Assembly: GCA_965216695.1 (NCBI GenBank) | Contig: OZ244212.1 | Span: forward strand, 3,658,001 to 3,722,000 | DNA from: G965216695 sp965216695 | GTDB lineage: Bacteria > Pseudomonadota > Gammaproteobacteria > Pseudomonadales > Azotimanducaceae | DNA: 64,000 bases | Direction: 5' to 3' | Part shown: positions 7,585 through 16,029 of the stretch, one piece after another | How the letters are laid out: each line of letters starts with the position of its first letter | Position numbering within the stretch: the stretch's first letter is position 1 | The notes under the pieces: model-generated | The model's database searches: none | What the model saw: the letters and a program-made list of their open reading frames with translations, nothing else | Told to the model about the DNA's origin: nothing | Program-made: the position numbers and the translations under genes

Positions 7585-8814
7585 ATGCGTGAAGCGTGGA
7601 TTATCGATGCGGTGCGATCGCCGCGGGGTCGAGGCAAGCCGGGTGTCGGCAGCCTCAGCCACCTACATCCGCAGCGCTGCATGGCGCAGGTATTGAATGG
7701 GCTGCGGGAGAAGGTTGGATTCGATCCAGCGGATATCGAAGACGTGGTTGCCGGATGCGGCGCGGGTAGCGGCGACCATGCGCACGACATCGCACGCATG
7801 TCCGTGCTGGATGCGCAGTGGCCTTTGTCAGTTACCGGTGTGACGCTGCATCGCTTCTGCGGCAGCGGGCAGCAAGCCGTGAACTTTGCGGCCATGGGAG
7901 TTATGTCGGGTCAACAGGAGGCGGTGATTGGCGGCGGTGTGGAATTCATGTCGCGTTACGCGCCGACCCACGCGGACGGATTTCACGCAAACAACGAACA
8001 CCTCTACAAGTTACACCCGCAGGTGCCGCAAGGTATATCAGCCGATCTGATCGCAACGATCGAAGGTTTCAGTCGTGAAGATGTTGACGCGTATGGTGTC
8101 GAAAGTCAGACGCGCGCGCACCGATCGATTGAGGACGGCCGGTTCAACGACGCACTAGTACCCATCTACAACGAGGACGGATCGCTCGCGCTCGATCGCG
8201 ACGAGCATCCTCGACCGGGTACAACACTCGAGAGCCTCGCCGATTTGAAGCCGAGTTTTGCCGGTATGGTGACGATGCAGCCCGAGGGGTTCGACCGCCC
8301 GTTCAACGAACTGTGCAAACTGAAGTATCCGGATGTCGACGTGATCGAACATGTACACCACGCGGGCAACTCTTCCGGCGTTGTGGACGGCGCCAGCGCC
8401 GTGTTGGTTACCAGCCCGGAGTTTGCAAAAACGCACGGCCTGAAACCGCGTGCCCGGATTCGGGCGGCCGCGACCGCGGGAACGGAACCGCTGATCATGC
8501 TGACAGCGCCCGCGCCAGCGGCTGAGCGGTGCCTGCAGAAGGCAGGGATGACCAAAGCCGATATCGATCTGTGGGAGATTAACGAGGCATTCGCCGCGGT
8601 GGTTCTGAAATTCATGAAAGACCTGGACGTACCGCATGACGTTGTGAACGTGGATGGCGGCGCGATTGCGCTTGGCCACCCGATTGGCGCAACCGGCGGA
8701 ATGCTGCTCGGTACCGCGGTGGACCAACTGCACAGGATGGACAAGGAAACCGCGCTGGTAGCGATGTGCACGGGCGGCGGAATGGGCACCGCGACAATAC
8801 TGGAACGAATGTAG
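7585..8814 (+). CDS. Thiolase family protein (acetyl-CoA acyltransferase)
   Basis: A 409-residue thiolase. The acyl-accepting cysteine is Cys92 in HRFCGSGQQA; the NEAFA motif, the GGAIALGHPIGATGG motif with the active-site His, and the C-terminal CTGGGMG with the second catalytic Cys are all present. These enzymes cleave 3-ketoacyl-CoA with CoA in beta-oxidation or condense acetyl-CoA. Length and motifs are normal. No hydratase or dehydrogenase gene is adjacent; an acyl-CoA dehydrogenase and an enoyl-CoA hydratase occur at 32.4 and 39.9 kb. It has a strong ribosome-binding site directly after a CTTTTT repeat tract. Confidence 0.95.
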   Translation: MREAWIIDAVRSPRGRGKPGVGSLSHLHPQRCMAQVLNGLREKVGFDPADIEDVVAGCGAGSGDHAHDIARMSVLDAQWPLSVTGVTLHRFCGSGQQAVNFAAMGVMSGQQEAVIGGGVEFMSRYAPTHADGFHANNEHLYKLHPQVPQGISADLIATIEGFSREDVDAYGVESQTRAHRSIEDGRFNDALVPIYNEDGSLALDRDEHPRPGTTLESLADLKPSFAGMVTMQPEGFDRPFNELCKLKYPDVDVIEHVHHAGNSSGVVDGASAVLVTSPEFAKTHGLKPRARIRAAATAGTEPLIMLTAPAPAAERCLQKAGMTKADIDLWEINEAFAAVVLKFMKDLDVPHDVVNVDGGAIALGHPIGATGGMLLGTAVDQLHRMDKETALVAMCTGGGMGTATILERM

Positions 8815-8825
8815 CGCGCTGGCGC

Positions 8826-9791
8826 TCAGCCCGAGTTGCGGGTGGTCGTGCGGTCGGCGTGTGAGGCATGCCCCGCACGACGCGGCGGCGCGGGCGTTCG
8901 GTTTGGCGCTGAAGGTGCGACCGGATCTGTTGGGTCTGCGAGAGAGTTGTTGGCGTGCGTGTTGGTCGACGCAGTCTCTGCGGTCGTCGATGTATGCAGA
9001 ACCGGCAGTGTGAGGACACCGTCCGCATTGAAGTAGCTGTCGGCCGCCAGTGTGTCGTCCTTCGATGAACCCGTGATCAACGTGTCGGGAACGGAGCCGA
9101 CTGGAAACTCGATCGGTTCCTCCGGATCGTGGCCGGTGGCTTTGTCCTGCCAGTAGCGCACCAGACCCTCCAGCAGATCGGCTTTCGCTTGAAGCTTTGC
9201 GATTTCGCCCAACGCGTTGGTGCCCAGCAATTCGTCGAGGCGTTCGTCGTCCAGATCGATCGACGCCTCCAGGATCATCTGCTGAACCAGCGGCAGTTCG
9301 GTCGCGGTGCTTTCGGAAATGGCGGTCAGGCCGCGTGAAAGTTCGGCTTTGAGTGCCTTTTCTGTGCGCTCTCCGGATTCGTGTTCGTGCTGCAGCCGAG
9401 CCAGGCGGTCTTTCCAGTTTTGGAGCTCACTCTCGAGACGCGTTACCTGGCGTTGTGATTCCTTGCCCGCGTTTTTCAGTTTCAGGGCACAATCCCAGCG
9501 CTTCTGCAGTTCACGGTTAAGCAGTTTGTACTCGCTGCGATACTCTTCGAGATTTGCCTGGTGACCCGCGAGTTCTTCTTTGCAGATCGCAATGCGGGCC
9601 TTCAGATCGATTACGCCGAACTTGTGCTGTTGTACGTAGTCGCCGAGCGCGACGTTGCGCTTGGCGAGCGAGCGCAGTTCGTCCAGGCGCGCGCTGTGGC
9701 GGCGGTCGTACCATAGGATACCCGCGCTGGCGCCCAGCAGAAATATGCCGGTAATCCAAAGAATCACCGGTGCGTCGGCGTAGAGGTCCAT
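8826..9791 (-). CDS. Membrane-anchored coiled-coil protein of unknown function
   Basis: A 321-residue protein with one N-terminal membrane helix (VILWITGIFLLGASAGILWY) and then a long predicted coiled coil rich in Leu, Glu, Lys and Arg (residues ~30-175). A shorter helical block (ILEASIDLDDERLDELLGT, IAKLQAKADLLEGLVRYW) follows, and the tail is Thr-, Ala-, Asp- and Pro-rich and probably disordered. I do not recognise the family. The general design, an inner-membrane anchor with a cytoplasmic coiled coil, resembles that of the 748-residue protein at 43.8-46.0 kb, though the sequences are not obviously alike. It is convergent with the thiolase gene, 11 bases apart. Confidence 0.75.
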   Translation of the reverse strand: MDLYADAPVILWITGIFLLGASAGILWYDRRHSARLDELRSLAKRNVALGDYVQQHKFGVIDLKARIAICKEELAGHQANLEEYRSEYKLLNRELQKRWDCALKLKNAGKESQRQVTRLESELQNWKDRLARLQHEHESGERTEKALKAELSRGLTAISESTATELPLVQQMILEASIDLDDERLDELLGTNALGEIAKLQAKADLLEGLVRYWQDKATGHDPEEPIEFPVGSVPDTLITGSSKDDTLAADSYFNADGVLTLPVLHTSTTAETASTNTHANNSLADPTDPVAPSAPNRTPAPPRRAGHASHADRTTTRNSG

Positions 9792-9874
9792 CAGTGCTGC
9801 AGTCCTTCCTTTACCCTTTGGCTAAACCTAGCCCTCTGACCAAGCTTGTAGCCGTTCTTCCCCGTTTCCCACGG

Positions 9875-9924
9875 TTCGGGTTCGTTGCCCGAAGAATAGC
9901 AGCATACTGCTATTTTGTTTGTTT
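9875..9924 (+). terminator. Two adjacent hairpins with a T-rich tail on the plus strand
   Basis: A first hairpin (9875-9893: six-base stem TTCGGG/CCCGAA, seven-base loop) is followed by a second (9895-9914: eight-base stem AATAGCAG/CTGCTATT, loop CATA), which runs straight into TTGTTTGTTT. On the plus strand this looks like an intrinsic terminator. Both flanking genes are on the minus strand, so it would stop antisense transcription, or it acts as a weaker minus-strand terminator after the dioxygenase gene. Confidence 0.5.
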
Positions 9925-9996
9925 CAGGTAATCGGATGTAACCTTTTGTCGACAGATTGTGAGGCGTGTGGGGGCGCCGCGTTGTTGCGGGCGCTG

Positions 9997-10869
9997 CTAT
10001 GCGGCTGTGGATTGGGCGTAATAGGGCCTGTCGCCGGCGACGGTGGTGCGATGCATGAGGCGCTGATGGCCATCATAGCCTCCGAGCGCACAGTGTTGTA
10101 CGCAGCGGTTGTCCCATAGCGTCAGCATGTCCGGCGCCCACTGCACGCGCAGTATGTAGCGTTCCGCGGTGCTGTGCGCGAACAAATCGGCGAGTAGCGC
10201 CGCACCCTCGTCACCTGGCAGTTCCTTGATGCCGATCGTGTACACCGGATTGATCCACAGTGCGGTGCGACCCGTTTCCGGATGCGTGCGCACAAGTGGG
10301 TGTTCCTGTACGGCCAGCGCCCGGTCGTCTGAGAGAATCGTCATGCTGCGTTTGCCGGTCTCTCGGGCGAACAAACCGGTGCGGCTGTAGGGGCGGCGCG
10401 CGCTGTGCAACGCGGTAAGGTTTTCGATACGTGCGCGGGTCTCCGCGTCCAGGTCGTCCCACGCGCGGTAGCCGTTCGCGAACAGCGTGTCGCCGCCCAC
10501 CGGCGGCACCACCTTGGCATGCAGAATTGTGGCGGAGGGTGGTTCATGCTGAAACGACCAGTCGGAATGCCAGTTGCTGCCGAACGGCGATGTACGCTCG
10601 TCGGCGTTGCGACGCACTTCCACCACATGCGGGTTGGATGCGGTTGCGCGCAGAAACGGGTCGTCACCGAATTCTCCGAGACGCGCCGCAAAGGCAGCGA
10701 GTTCGTCGTGCGTCAACGGCTGATCCGGGAAACACAGAACCTGATGAGTCAGCCAGGCCGACCGAATGGCGTCAACTTCGGGCTCCGATAACGACTCGCT
10801 CAACTGCACGCCGCTGACGCGAGCGCCGAAACCTTCAGGTTCGGGATACACCTTGAGCCGTTGCGTCAT
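9997..10869 (-). CDS. TauD/TfdA family Fe(II)/2-oxoglutarate dioxygenase
   Basis: A 290-residue non-haem iron dioxygenase. The metal-binding HxD is His101 and Asp103 in NWHSDWSF; the distal His lies in CVQHCALGGYDG and the 2-oxoglutarate-binding Arg in LMHRTTV. The typical N-terminal sequence with ALCFPDQ-like (VLCFPDQPLTHDEL) and the central GGDTLFANGYRAWDDL are present. Family members hydroxylate taurine, alkylsulfates, 2,4-D or other acids; the substrate here is unknown, and no sulfonate transporter is near. A 61-codon membrane-protein gene lies one base upstream, so the two are co-transcribed. Confidence 0.93.
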   Translation of the reverse strand: MTQRLKVYPEPEGFGARVSGVQLSESLSEPEVDAIRSAWLTHQVLCFPDQPLTHDELAAFAARLGEFGDDPFLRATASNPHVVEVRRNADERTSPFGSNWHSDWSFQHEPPSATILHAKVVPPVGGDTLFANGYRAWDDLDAETRARIENLTALHSARRPYSRTGLFARETGKRSMTILSDDRALAVQEHPLVRTHPETGRTALWINPVYTIGIKELPGDEGAALLADLFAHSTAERYILRVQWAPDMLTLWDNRCVQHCALGGYDGHQRLMHRTTVAGDRPYYAQSTAA

Positions 10870-10870
10870 G

Positions 10871-11056
10871 TCATACTTCCATCATCTTGTAGAATGCCCA
10901 GCCGAGCGCGACGGCGGCGATCGAGCCGATCGCAACGAGCGCGATTACGACACCGGTCCCGTCACTGTTGCGGTCCTCGGCTCGGCGGCGTGTCAATATC
11001 AGCGCGACACCGATCAGAATCAGCATCGGTATCACAAACTGAGCGATATAACGCAT
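10871..11056 (-). CDS. Small two-helix membrane protein (61 aa)
   Basis: A short ORF encoding MRYIAQFVIPMLILIGVALI, then a charged loop (TRRRAEDRNSDGTG) and a second membrane helix (VVIALVAIGSIAAVALGWAF). Its stop is one base from the start of the TauD-like gene, which supports it as a real, co-transcribed gene. The family is not recognised. Confidence 0.65.
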   Translation of the reverse strand: MRYIAQFVIPMLILIGVALILTRRRAEDRNSDGTGVVIALVAIGSIAAVALGWAFYKMMEV

Positions 11057-11166
11057 GCGTAGTCGCGCCTGTTGGCGGGCGGGTTTTGAGCATACCTACT
11101 ACGATTGGGAGAGATCAACTGAACGAACGTAGCGTACGCAACGCAATCAATGTAAGCGCTGTATAG

Positions 11167-12612
11167 ATGGAATGGCTCGATTGGCTCAGTGTGCACTGGT
11201 TGGCCGGCGTTCTGTTGATCGCCTACACCGCGATGCTGCTGCACCACGCCCGGCTGGGCAGCCGCGCGACGCGGGGGGTTGCGGATTTCTACGTTGGCGG
11301 TCGCAACATCGGCGGAGTCGTGGTGGGGGTTTCGTTTTTTGCCACCTTTGCCAGTACAAACAGCTACGTCGGCAATGCTGGCAAGGCCTACGCGTATGGC
11401 GCACCCTGGATGGTCATGGCGGTGATGATGGTGGTGGCGACGGCACTGTCGTGGTTGATCGTCGCACCGCGCCTGCGACGGTTTACCACGCACTGGGACG
11501 CATTGACGCTACCCGACTATCTCACGTCTCGATTTCCCGCCGAGCACGAGCGTCTGCGGGTGCTGAGTGCCGTGGTGATCGTGTTCTCGAGCCTTCTTTA
11601 CCTGGTCGCCATCTTCAAAGGCGCGGGCAACTTGTTTCAGACGTTTCTTGGTGTTTCGTACGCGTCGGCGGTCGGGCTCACGCTGGTCATTGTCGTCGGT
11701 TACACGGCGATCGGCGGGTTTGTTTCTGTGGTGCGTACAGATCTCGTACAGGGTGTTCTAATGCTCATCGGTTCTGTCCTGATATTTACGTTCGTCACGA
11801 GGGCGGCCGGCGGTGTCGGCGTGCTTGCGGAGTTGTCTGCGCAGACGGAAACCGAACACCTGTTTCGCTGGAACGGCGGAATTCCATTCGTAGTACTGCT
11901 GGGTATCGCGCTGTCCGGCTCGCTGAAACTAATGGTCGATCCGCGCCAGGTTTCCCGATTCTTCGCGTTGCGTGACGCCCGAAGCGTACGTGTTGGCATG
12001 TGGGTGTCGGTGTTTGGCATTGCCTTCATCATGGGCATGCTGTTTCCGGTAGGGCTGTATGCGCGGGCGTTGCTCGACGGTGTCAGCGACACCGATCTGG
12101 TTGTGCCGCTGCTGGTCAGCGATCCCTCTGTGTTTCCGATTGCCGTGAGCGATTTTCTGATCGTCGCGATGGTCGCGGCGGCTATGTCGTCGATGGACAG
12201 TGTGCTGCTCGTTGCGGCATCGGTGCTTACCCGTGATCTGTTGCGCCAGCGCGACCCGAATTCCGGCACCACCGTCCGGGCAACGCGCGTCAGTGTTGTT
12301 TCGTTGGCGGTAGTGGCGGCGGTGGTGGCGTTGAATCCGCCGGGTGGCATCGTCGAGGTCACGACGTTCTCGGGCAGCCTGTACGCGGTCTGTTTTCTAC
12401 CTGCGATCCTGCTCGGGTTGCACTGGCGACGCGGCGAGGCGTTGGGCGTGATGTGGTCGATGATCGCAGGAATTGTGTGTCTGTTAGGGTGGCTGGCGCT
12501 GGGTTTGCGTGACATAGCGCACGAAGTCTTTCCCGCGCTTGTCGTCAGTCTTTGCATGTATGTATGGTTCGCTTATCGCCGGGTACCTGCGCTCGGCGAG
12601 TGGCCGAGGTAA
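11167..12612 (+). CDS. Sodium:solute symporter family transporter
   Basis: A 481-residue inner-membrane protein with about thirteen hydrophobic helices. The SSS family signs are visible: DFYVGGRNIGG near the N-terminus, ATFASTNSYVGNAG in the unwound helix 1 region, VGYTAIGGFVSVVRTDLVQG in the middle, and AAAMSSMDSVLLVAASVLTRDL in the eighth or ninth helix, which carries sodium-coordinating Ser residues. Family members move sugars, amino acids, carboxylates, urea or panthothenate with sodium; the substrate is not clear. It is divergent from the small membrane protein/TauD pair, with 110 bases between. Confidence 0.93.
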   Translation: MEWLDWLSVHWLAGVLLIAYTAMLLHHARLGSRATRGVADFYVGGRNIGGVVVGVSFFATFASTNSYVGNAGKAYAYGAPWMVMAVMMVVATALSWLIVAPRLRRFTTHWDALTLPDYLTSRFPAEHERLRVLSAVVIVFSSLLYLVAIFKGAGNLFQTFLGVSYASAVGLTLVIVVGYTAIGGFVSVVRTDLVQGVLMLIGSVLIFTFVTRAAGGVGVLAELSAQTETEHLFRWNGGIPFVVLLGIALSGSLKLMVDPRQVSRFFALRDARSVRVGMWVSVFGIAFIMGMLFPVGLYARALLDGVSDTDLVVPLLVSDPSVFPIAVSDFLIVAMVAAAMSSMDSVLLVAASVLTRDLLRQRDPNSGTTVRATRVSVVSLAVVAAVVALNPPGGIVEVTTFSGSLYAVCFLPAILLGLHWRRGEALGVMWSMIAGIVCLLGWLALGLRDIAHEVFPALVVSLCMYVWFAYRRVPALGEWPR

Positions 12613-12700
12613 TGCGGCCTGTCGCCCGCACCCGCGGGAAGACTACCGACCGCTGGAACGGCGTTGATACGGAGCACCTGATGACAGAGAACCAATACCC

Positions 12701-13897
12701 ATGCTGAGTGGCACTGTGGATCCCAATTTTGCGGAGGTGGCTGCAGCACTCGGCAGGCAACTCGCATCCACACCGAAAAATGGCGCAGCAGTGTGTGTTT
12801 ACCATCGCGGCAAGCCGGTCGTCGACATCTGGGGCGGCTATCGCAATCTGGCGCGTGAGCCTTGGCAGCCGGACACCATTGCGGCCTCATTTTCGACATC
12901 GAAGGGCGTTACCGCCACGTTGCTGCATGTGCTGATGGAAAAGAGTGGTACTAGCTACGACGATCCGATTGCCAAGTATTGGCCGGAGTTCGGCGCGCGC
13001 GGCAAACGCCATCTGACGATCAGACACGCACTGTGCCATGAGGCCGGCTTGTACCGTGTGCGGGACATGGTCAGTGAACCCAGCGAACTGCTGGATTGGA
13101 ATCATATGCTTGAGGTGATGGCCGGCGCGCAACCGGCGCACGCACCGGGTGCCGAGCACGGCTATCACGCGATGACATTCGGCTGGATCATTGGCGGGCT
13201 CATCGAGAAGCTCTCAGACCGGTCCTTTGCTGACGCTCTGAGCGACGAGCTGACGGGACCGCTGGCGCTGGACGGCGCGTACGTTGGCGTGCCGGAAGGC
13301 CAGCTGCCGCGGCGCGCCGAACTCGCCCAGGGTGAGGTGGCGGTCCGCAACAACGAACGGCCGGAATGGCTGCGCACGCTCGGCGATTGGTGGGAGCGTG
13401 GCTTGTCGGTTGTGGGTGTGGATATGTCGGAGTTTCGTGCCGCGATGAGTCCCACCGAGGAACCGATCGACTGGAACGCGTTGGAAACCGTGCGCGCGAC
13501 CATTCCCGCGGCCAACGGCCACTTTACGGCGCGCTCGCTTGCCCGCATGTATTCGATGATTGCACAGGGCGGTGTGCAGGACGATGTGCGTCTGTTGGCG
13601 CCGGATCGGACCCGGGAAATGGGCGTTGTTCAGAATACAGGCCGAGACCGGGTATTGTTTATTCCAATGAAGTGGCGGCTGGGTTACCACCGGTGCTTCG
13701 CCATTCCGATGCGCTGCCCCAACGCGTTCGGACACTTCGGATACGGCGGCAGCGGCGCGTTCTGCGATCCAACCCGACAGCTCGGCGTGGCGATGATCGT
13801 GAACAGTGGCAGTGGTACGCCCACGGGTGATGGCCGCATGGCCGCAATCGCGCGCGCGGCCCTCAAATCGGCGGATCGGGTCATGGCCGACGTGTAG
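12701..13897 (+). CDS. Serine hydrolase, beta-lactamase/EstB-like
   Basis: A 398-residue protein of the class C beta-lactamase fold. The catalytic SxxK is Ser65-Thr-Ser-Lys68 (FSTSKGV); the YxN-like tyrosine sits in YHAMTFGW; the typical LTIRHALCHEAGL (HxxGL) and the glycine-rich GHFGYGGSGAFCDP near the C-terminus are present. There is no signal peptide, so it is a cytoplasmic esterase or peptidase-like enzyme rather than a drug-resistance lactamase. It follows the symporter gene by 88 bases on the same strand and precedes the sirtuin gene by 26. Confidence 0.9.
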   Translation: MLSGTVDPNFAEVAAALGRQLASTPKNGAAVCVYHRGKPVVDIWGGYRNLAREPWQPDTIAASFSTSKGVTATLLHVLMEKSGTSYDDPIAKYWPEFGARGKRHLTIRHALCHEAGLYRVRDMVSEPSELLDWNHMLEVMAGAQPAHAPGAEHGYHAMTFGWIIGGLIEKLSDRSFADALSDELTGPLALDGAYVGVPEGQLPRRAELAQGEVAVRNNERPEWLRTLGDWWERGLSVVGVDMSEFRAAMSPTEEPIDWNALETVRATIPAANGHFTARSLARMYSMIAQGGVQDDVRLLAPDRTREMGVVQNTGRDRVLFIPMKWRLGYHRCFAIPMRCPNAFGHFGYGGSGAFCDPTRQLGVAMIVNSGSGTPTGDGRMAAIARAALKSADRVMADV

Positions 13898-13923
13898 GGG
13901 CGTTCGACCGGTCCCGGCCAACG

Positions 13924-14757
13924 GTGGCGATCGTGCAAGAACTGGCGGACTGGCTGAGCCGAAATCAACCGGTGTGCGTGGTCACGGGCGCGGGTTGCAG
14001 CACGGGCTCAGGAATCGGTGACTATCGCGATGCGCGTGGTGACTGGAAGCGTGCCCGCCCGGTGATGTACGCCGACTACCGGGCCAAACCGGCCACGCGA
14101 CGCCGGTACTGGTTGCGCAGCATGTACGGCTGGCCCCACTTCTCGCGAGCCCAGCCGAACGCAGCGCATGACGCGTTGGTGGGGCTTGCGCACTGCGGAC
14201 TCGTTGACGGTTTGGTTACGCAGAATGTGGACGGCTTGCATCAGCGTGCCGGTCATGCAGACGTCGATGAGTTGCACGGTACGATTCGCCGCGTTCGTTG
14301 TCTCGACTGTGGCGAAGGTATGGATCGCAGTTCGGTGCAGGACTGGCTCGAAGCCCACAACGCCAGCTATCTGGGACGCCACGCGGGCGTTGCGCCGGAC
14401 GGCGACGCTGATGTGGTCTTCGACGGCGCGCTCGACGATTTCCTGGAACCAAGTTGCCGCCGCTGTCGGGGGACGGTCATCCCAACGGTTGTGTTCTACG
14501 GCGACTCCGTGCCGTCCGCCGTAACCACGCGGGCCAACGACTGTGTTGATCGGGCGTCTGCGATGCTGGTGGTGGGCAGTTCGCTAATGGTGTTCTCCAG
14601 TTTCCGCCTGGTACGACGCGCGGTCGCGGCAGGCAAACCTGTTGCGGCCGTGAATCTGGGCGTGACTCGGGCAGATGACCTGTACGAATTGAAGGTCGAA
14701 GGTGACTGCGTGGAGGCGCTACCGCAGCTCGCTGATCGGCTGCGGGTACCATTTTAG
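13924..14757 (+). CDS. SIR2-family NAD-dependent protein deacylase
   Basis: A 277-residue sirtuin. The NAD-binding TGAGCSTGSGIGDYRD is at residues 21-36, VTQNVDGLHQRAG supplies the QNxD motif, the catalytic His is in ELHGTIRRV, and the zinc site is formed by CLDCG and CRRC, here separated by a long insert (about 50 residues). VVGSSLMVFSS and AVNLG close the Rossmann part. Bacterial sirtuins remove acetyl or longer acyl groups from lysines, for example on acyl-CoA synthetases. The start is GTG. The stop codon lies within the first unit of a 16-base tandem repeat. Confidence 0.93.
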   Translation: MAIVQELADWLSRNQPVCVVTGAGCSTGSGIGDYRDARGDWKRARPVMYADYRAKPATRRRYWLRSMYGWPHFSRAQPNAAHDALVGLAHCGLVDGLVTQNVDGLHQRAGHADVDELHGTIRRVRCLDCGEGMDRSSVQDWLEAHNASYLGRHAGVAPDGDADVVFDGALDDFLEPSCRRCRGTVIPTVVFYGDSVPSAVTTRANDCVDRASAMLVVGSSLMVFSSFRLVRRAVAAGKPVAAVNLGVTRADDLYELKVEGDCVEALPQLADRLRVPF

Positions 14758-14798
14758 CGCATCCCGACTTTAGCGCATCCCGACTTTAGCGCATCCCG
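14753..14798 (+). repeat. 16-base tandem repeat, 2.9 copies
   Basis: Two full copies of TTTAGCGCATCCCGAC (14753-14768, 14769-14784) and a third of 14 bases (14785-14798) are identical. The sirtuin stop codon lies in the first copy, and the convergent luciferase-like gene ends six bases after the last. Confidence 0.95.
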
Positions 14799-14803
14799 CG
14801 GCG

Positions 14804-15895
14804 CTAGGCCGCCCAGTCAATTCGTCCGGAGCGGGGTCGCTGCTGCAGTGAGGGCATCACTTCCCGCGCGAACAATCGCATGTTGGTTTCGGCTTCGCGC
14901 CATGGCATGGCGGCGTAACTGAACACGCCAACAAACGCCTCGGCGCCGATGCGTTTTGCGTTGTTTTCGATCGTCTCAATGCAGTTGTCGGGCGTACCCC
15001 ACACCTGCAGATTCAGAAAAAATTCGATAGCGTCGTCGACACCGCGCTTCTGAATGTTTTCGGCAAATCCTCCGTAGTACTCGTATCCCTTCTGACCCTT
15101 CATGTGATCTTCGTGGAACCGGTAGTGGTCGAGAACGGTCTGCCAGTACCCACCGATGTATCTCACAGCCATGTCACGCGCGCGGTCCTGGTCTTCGTGA
15201 CAGGCCACCCAACCGGCAAGGATCGGCGCAGGAGGGTCTTCGTTGTTGATCTCTCGATAGAGCGTTTGATAACGACTGATCTCCTCTTCGACCGCATCCC
15301 AGGGTTTCTGCGGAATCACGAGCAGGCCGATGCCGAGACGCGCCATGATCTCGACCGACTCCGGCGATACCGCGGCGGCATAGGTGCGACCTTTGAACGA
15401 GGCATACGGCGCGGGTCGGATCGCCACCCGCGGCTGATTTACGAATTCGCCGTGGTACTCGCAATAACCGCTCTCCAGACCCTGCAGCACGCACTGCGCA
15501 GATTCCACAAACCGGGGCCTGGAATCTTCCATGGATTGCCGGAAGCCGTCGAACTCGACCCGCCCGGCACCCCGACCCAGACCCAGAATCAACCGGCCAT
15601 TGGACAGGTTGTCGAGCATGGCCACCTGCTCTGCGACCCGAAGGGGGTCGTGCCATGGCAGCACGACCACCATCGTTCCGAGTTTGACGGATTCAGTACA
15701 GCCGGCCATGTAAGTCAGAAACTGGAGCGGATCCGGACACATCGTGTAGTCCGTAAAGTGGTGCTCGACGGTCCAGATCGACTCGAAGCCGAGCGGTTCG
15801 GCCATGCGCGCCAACGCGCGCTCATGCTGGTACACGTCCTGATCGGTGGTGTGCCTGTTGGTGTTCTGAAAGATGACCGCGCTGCCGACGTGCAT
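14804..15895 (-). CDS. LLM-class flavin-dependent oxidoreductase
   Basis: A 363-residue luciferase-like monooxygenase with the expected TIM-barrel signs: LGFESIWTVEHHFTDY (the EHHF motif), SVKLGTMVVVLPWHDPLRVAEQ, LDNLSNGRLILGLGRG and a C-terminal region with WGTPDNCIETIE. These enzymes use reduced FMN supplied by a reductase; targets range from alkanals to alkanesulfonates and aromatic pollutants. Substrate unknown. No flavin reductase gene is adjacent. The promoter must lie in the 134 bases shared with the divergent DUF6491-like gene. Confidence 0.93.
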   Translation of the reverse strand: MHVGSAVIFQNTNRHTTDQDVYQHERALARMAEPLGFESIWTVEHHFTDYTMCPDPLQFLTYMAGCTESVKLGTMVVVLPWHDPLRVAEQVAMLDNLSNGRLILGLGRGAGRVEFDGFRQSMEDSRPRFVESAQCVLQGLESGYCEYHGEFVNQPRVAIRPAPYASFKGRTYAAAVSPESVEIMARLGIGLLVIPQKPWDAVEEEISRYQTLYREINNEDPPAPILAGWVACHEDQDRARDMAVRYIGGYWQTVLDHYRFHEDHMKGQKGYEYYGGFAENIQKRGVDDAIEFFLNLQVWGTPDNCIETIENNAKRIGAEAFVGVFSYAAMPWREAETNMRLFAREVMPSLQQRPRSGRIDWAA

Positions 15896-16029
15896 CGCAT
15901 CGAACCTCCGTTTCGCTTTGGGGTCTATCTTATTGATCGCTGTCGACGGCGGCCAGCGGCACTCGCTGCGCTTACCATGCCGATGCTACAGTTGCCTGAC
16001 GTTCGAACTACCACCAGATCGGAGCCGCT

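Noticed and set aside
6648..7895. 415-codon minus-strand frame, and similar long antisense frames at 540-1295, 11700-12557, 15104-16033, 32318-33526, 39259-40158, 47712-49058 and 54549-55637
   Set aside because: All lie opposite well-supported genes in high-GC DNA, have low-complexity Arg/Pro/Ser-rich translations and no recognisable domain; they are frame shadows.
12701..13897. Beta-lactam resistance gene (also 51359-52525)
   Set aside because: Both proteins have the class C fold and SxxK, but lack signal peptides and clear YxN and KTG motifs; they fit esterase-like relatives.
14753..14798. CRISPR-like array
   Set aside because: Units are directly adjacent with no spacers. The same holds for the tandem repeats at 27.8 and 38.8 kb.
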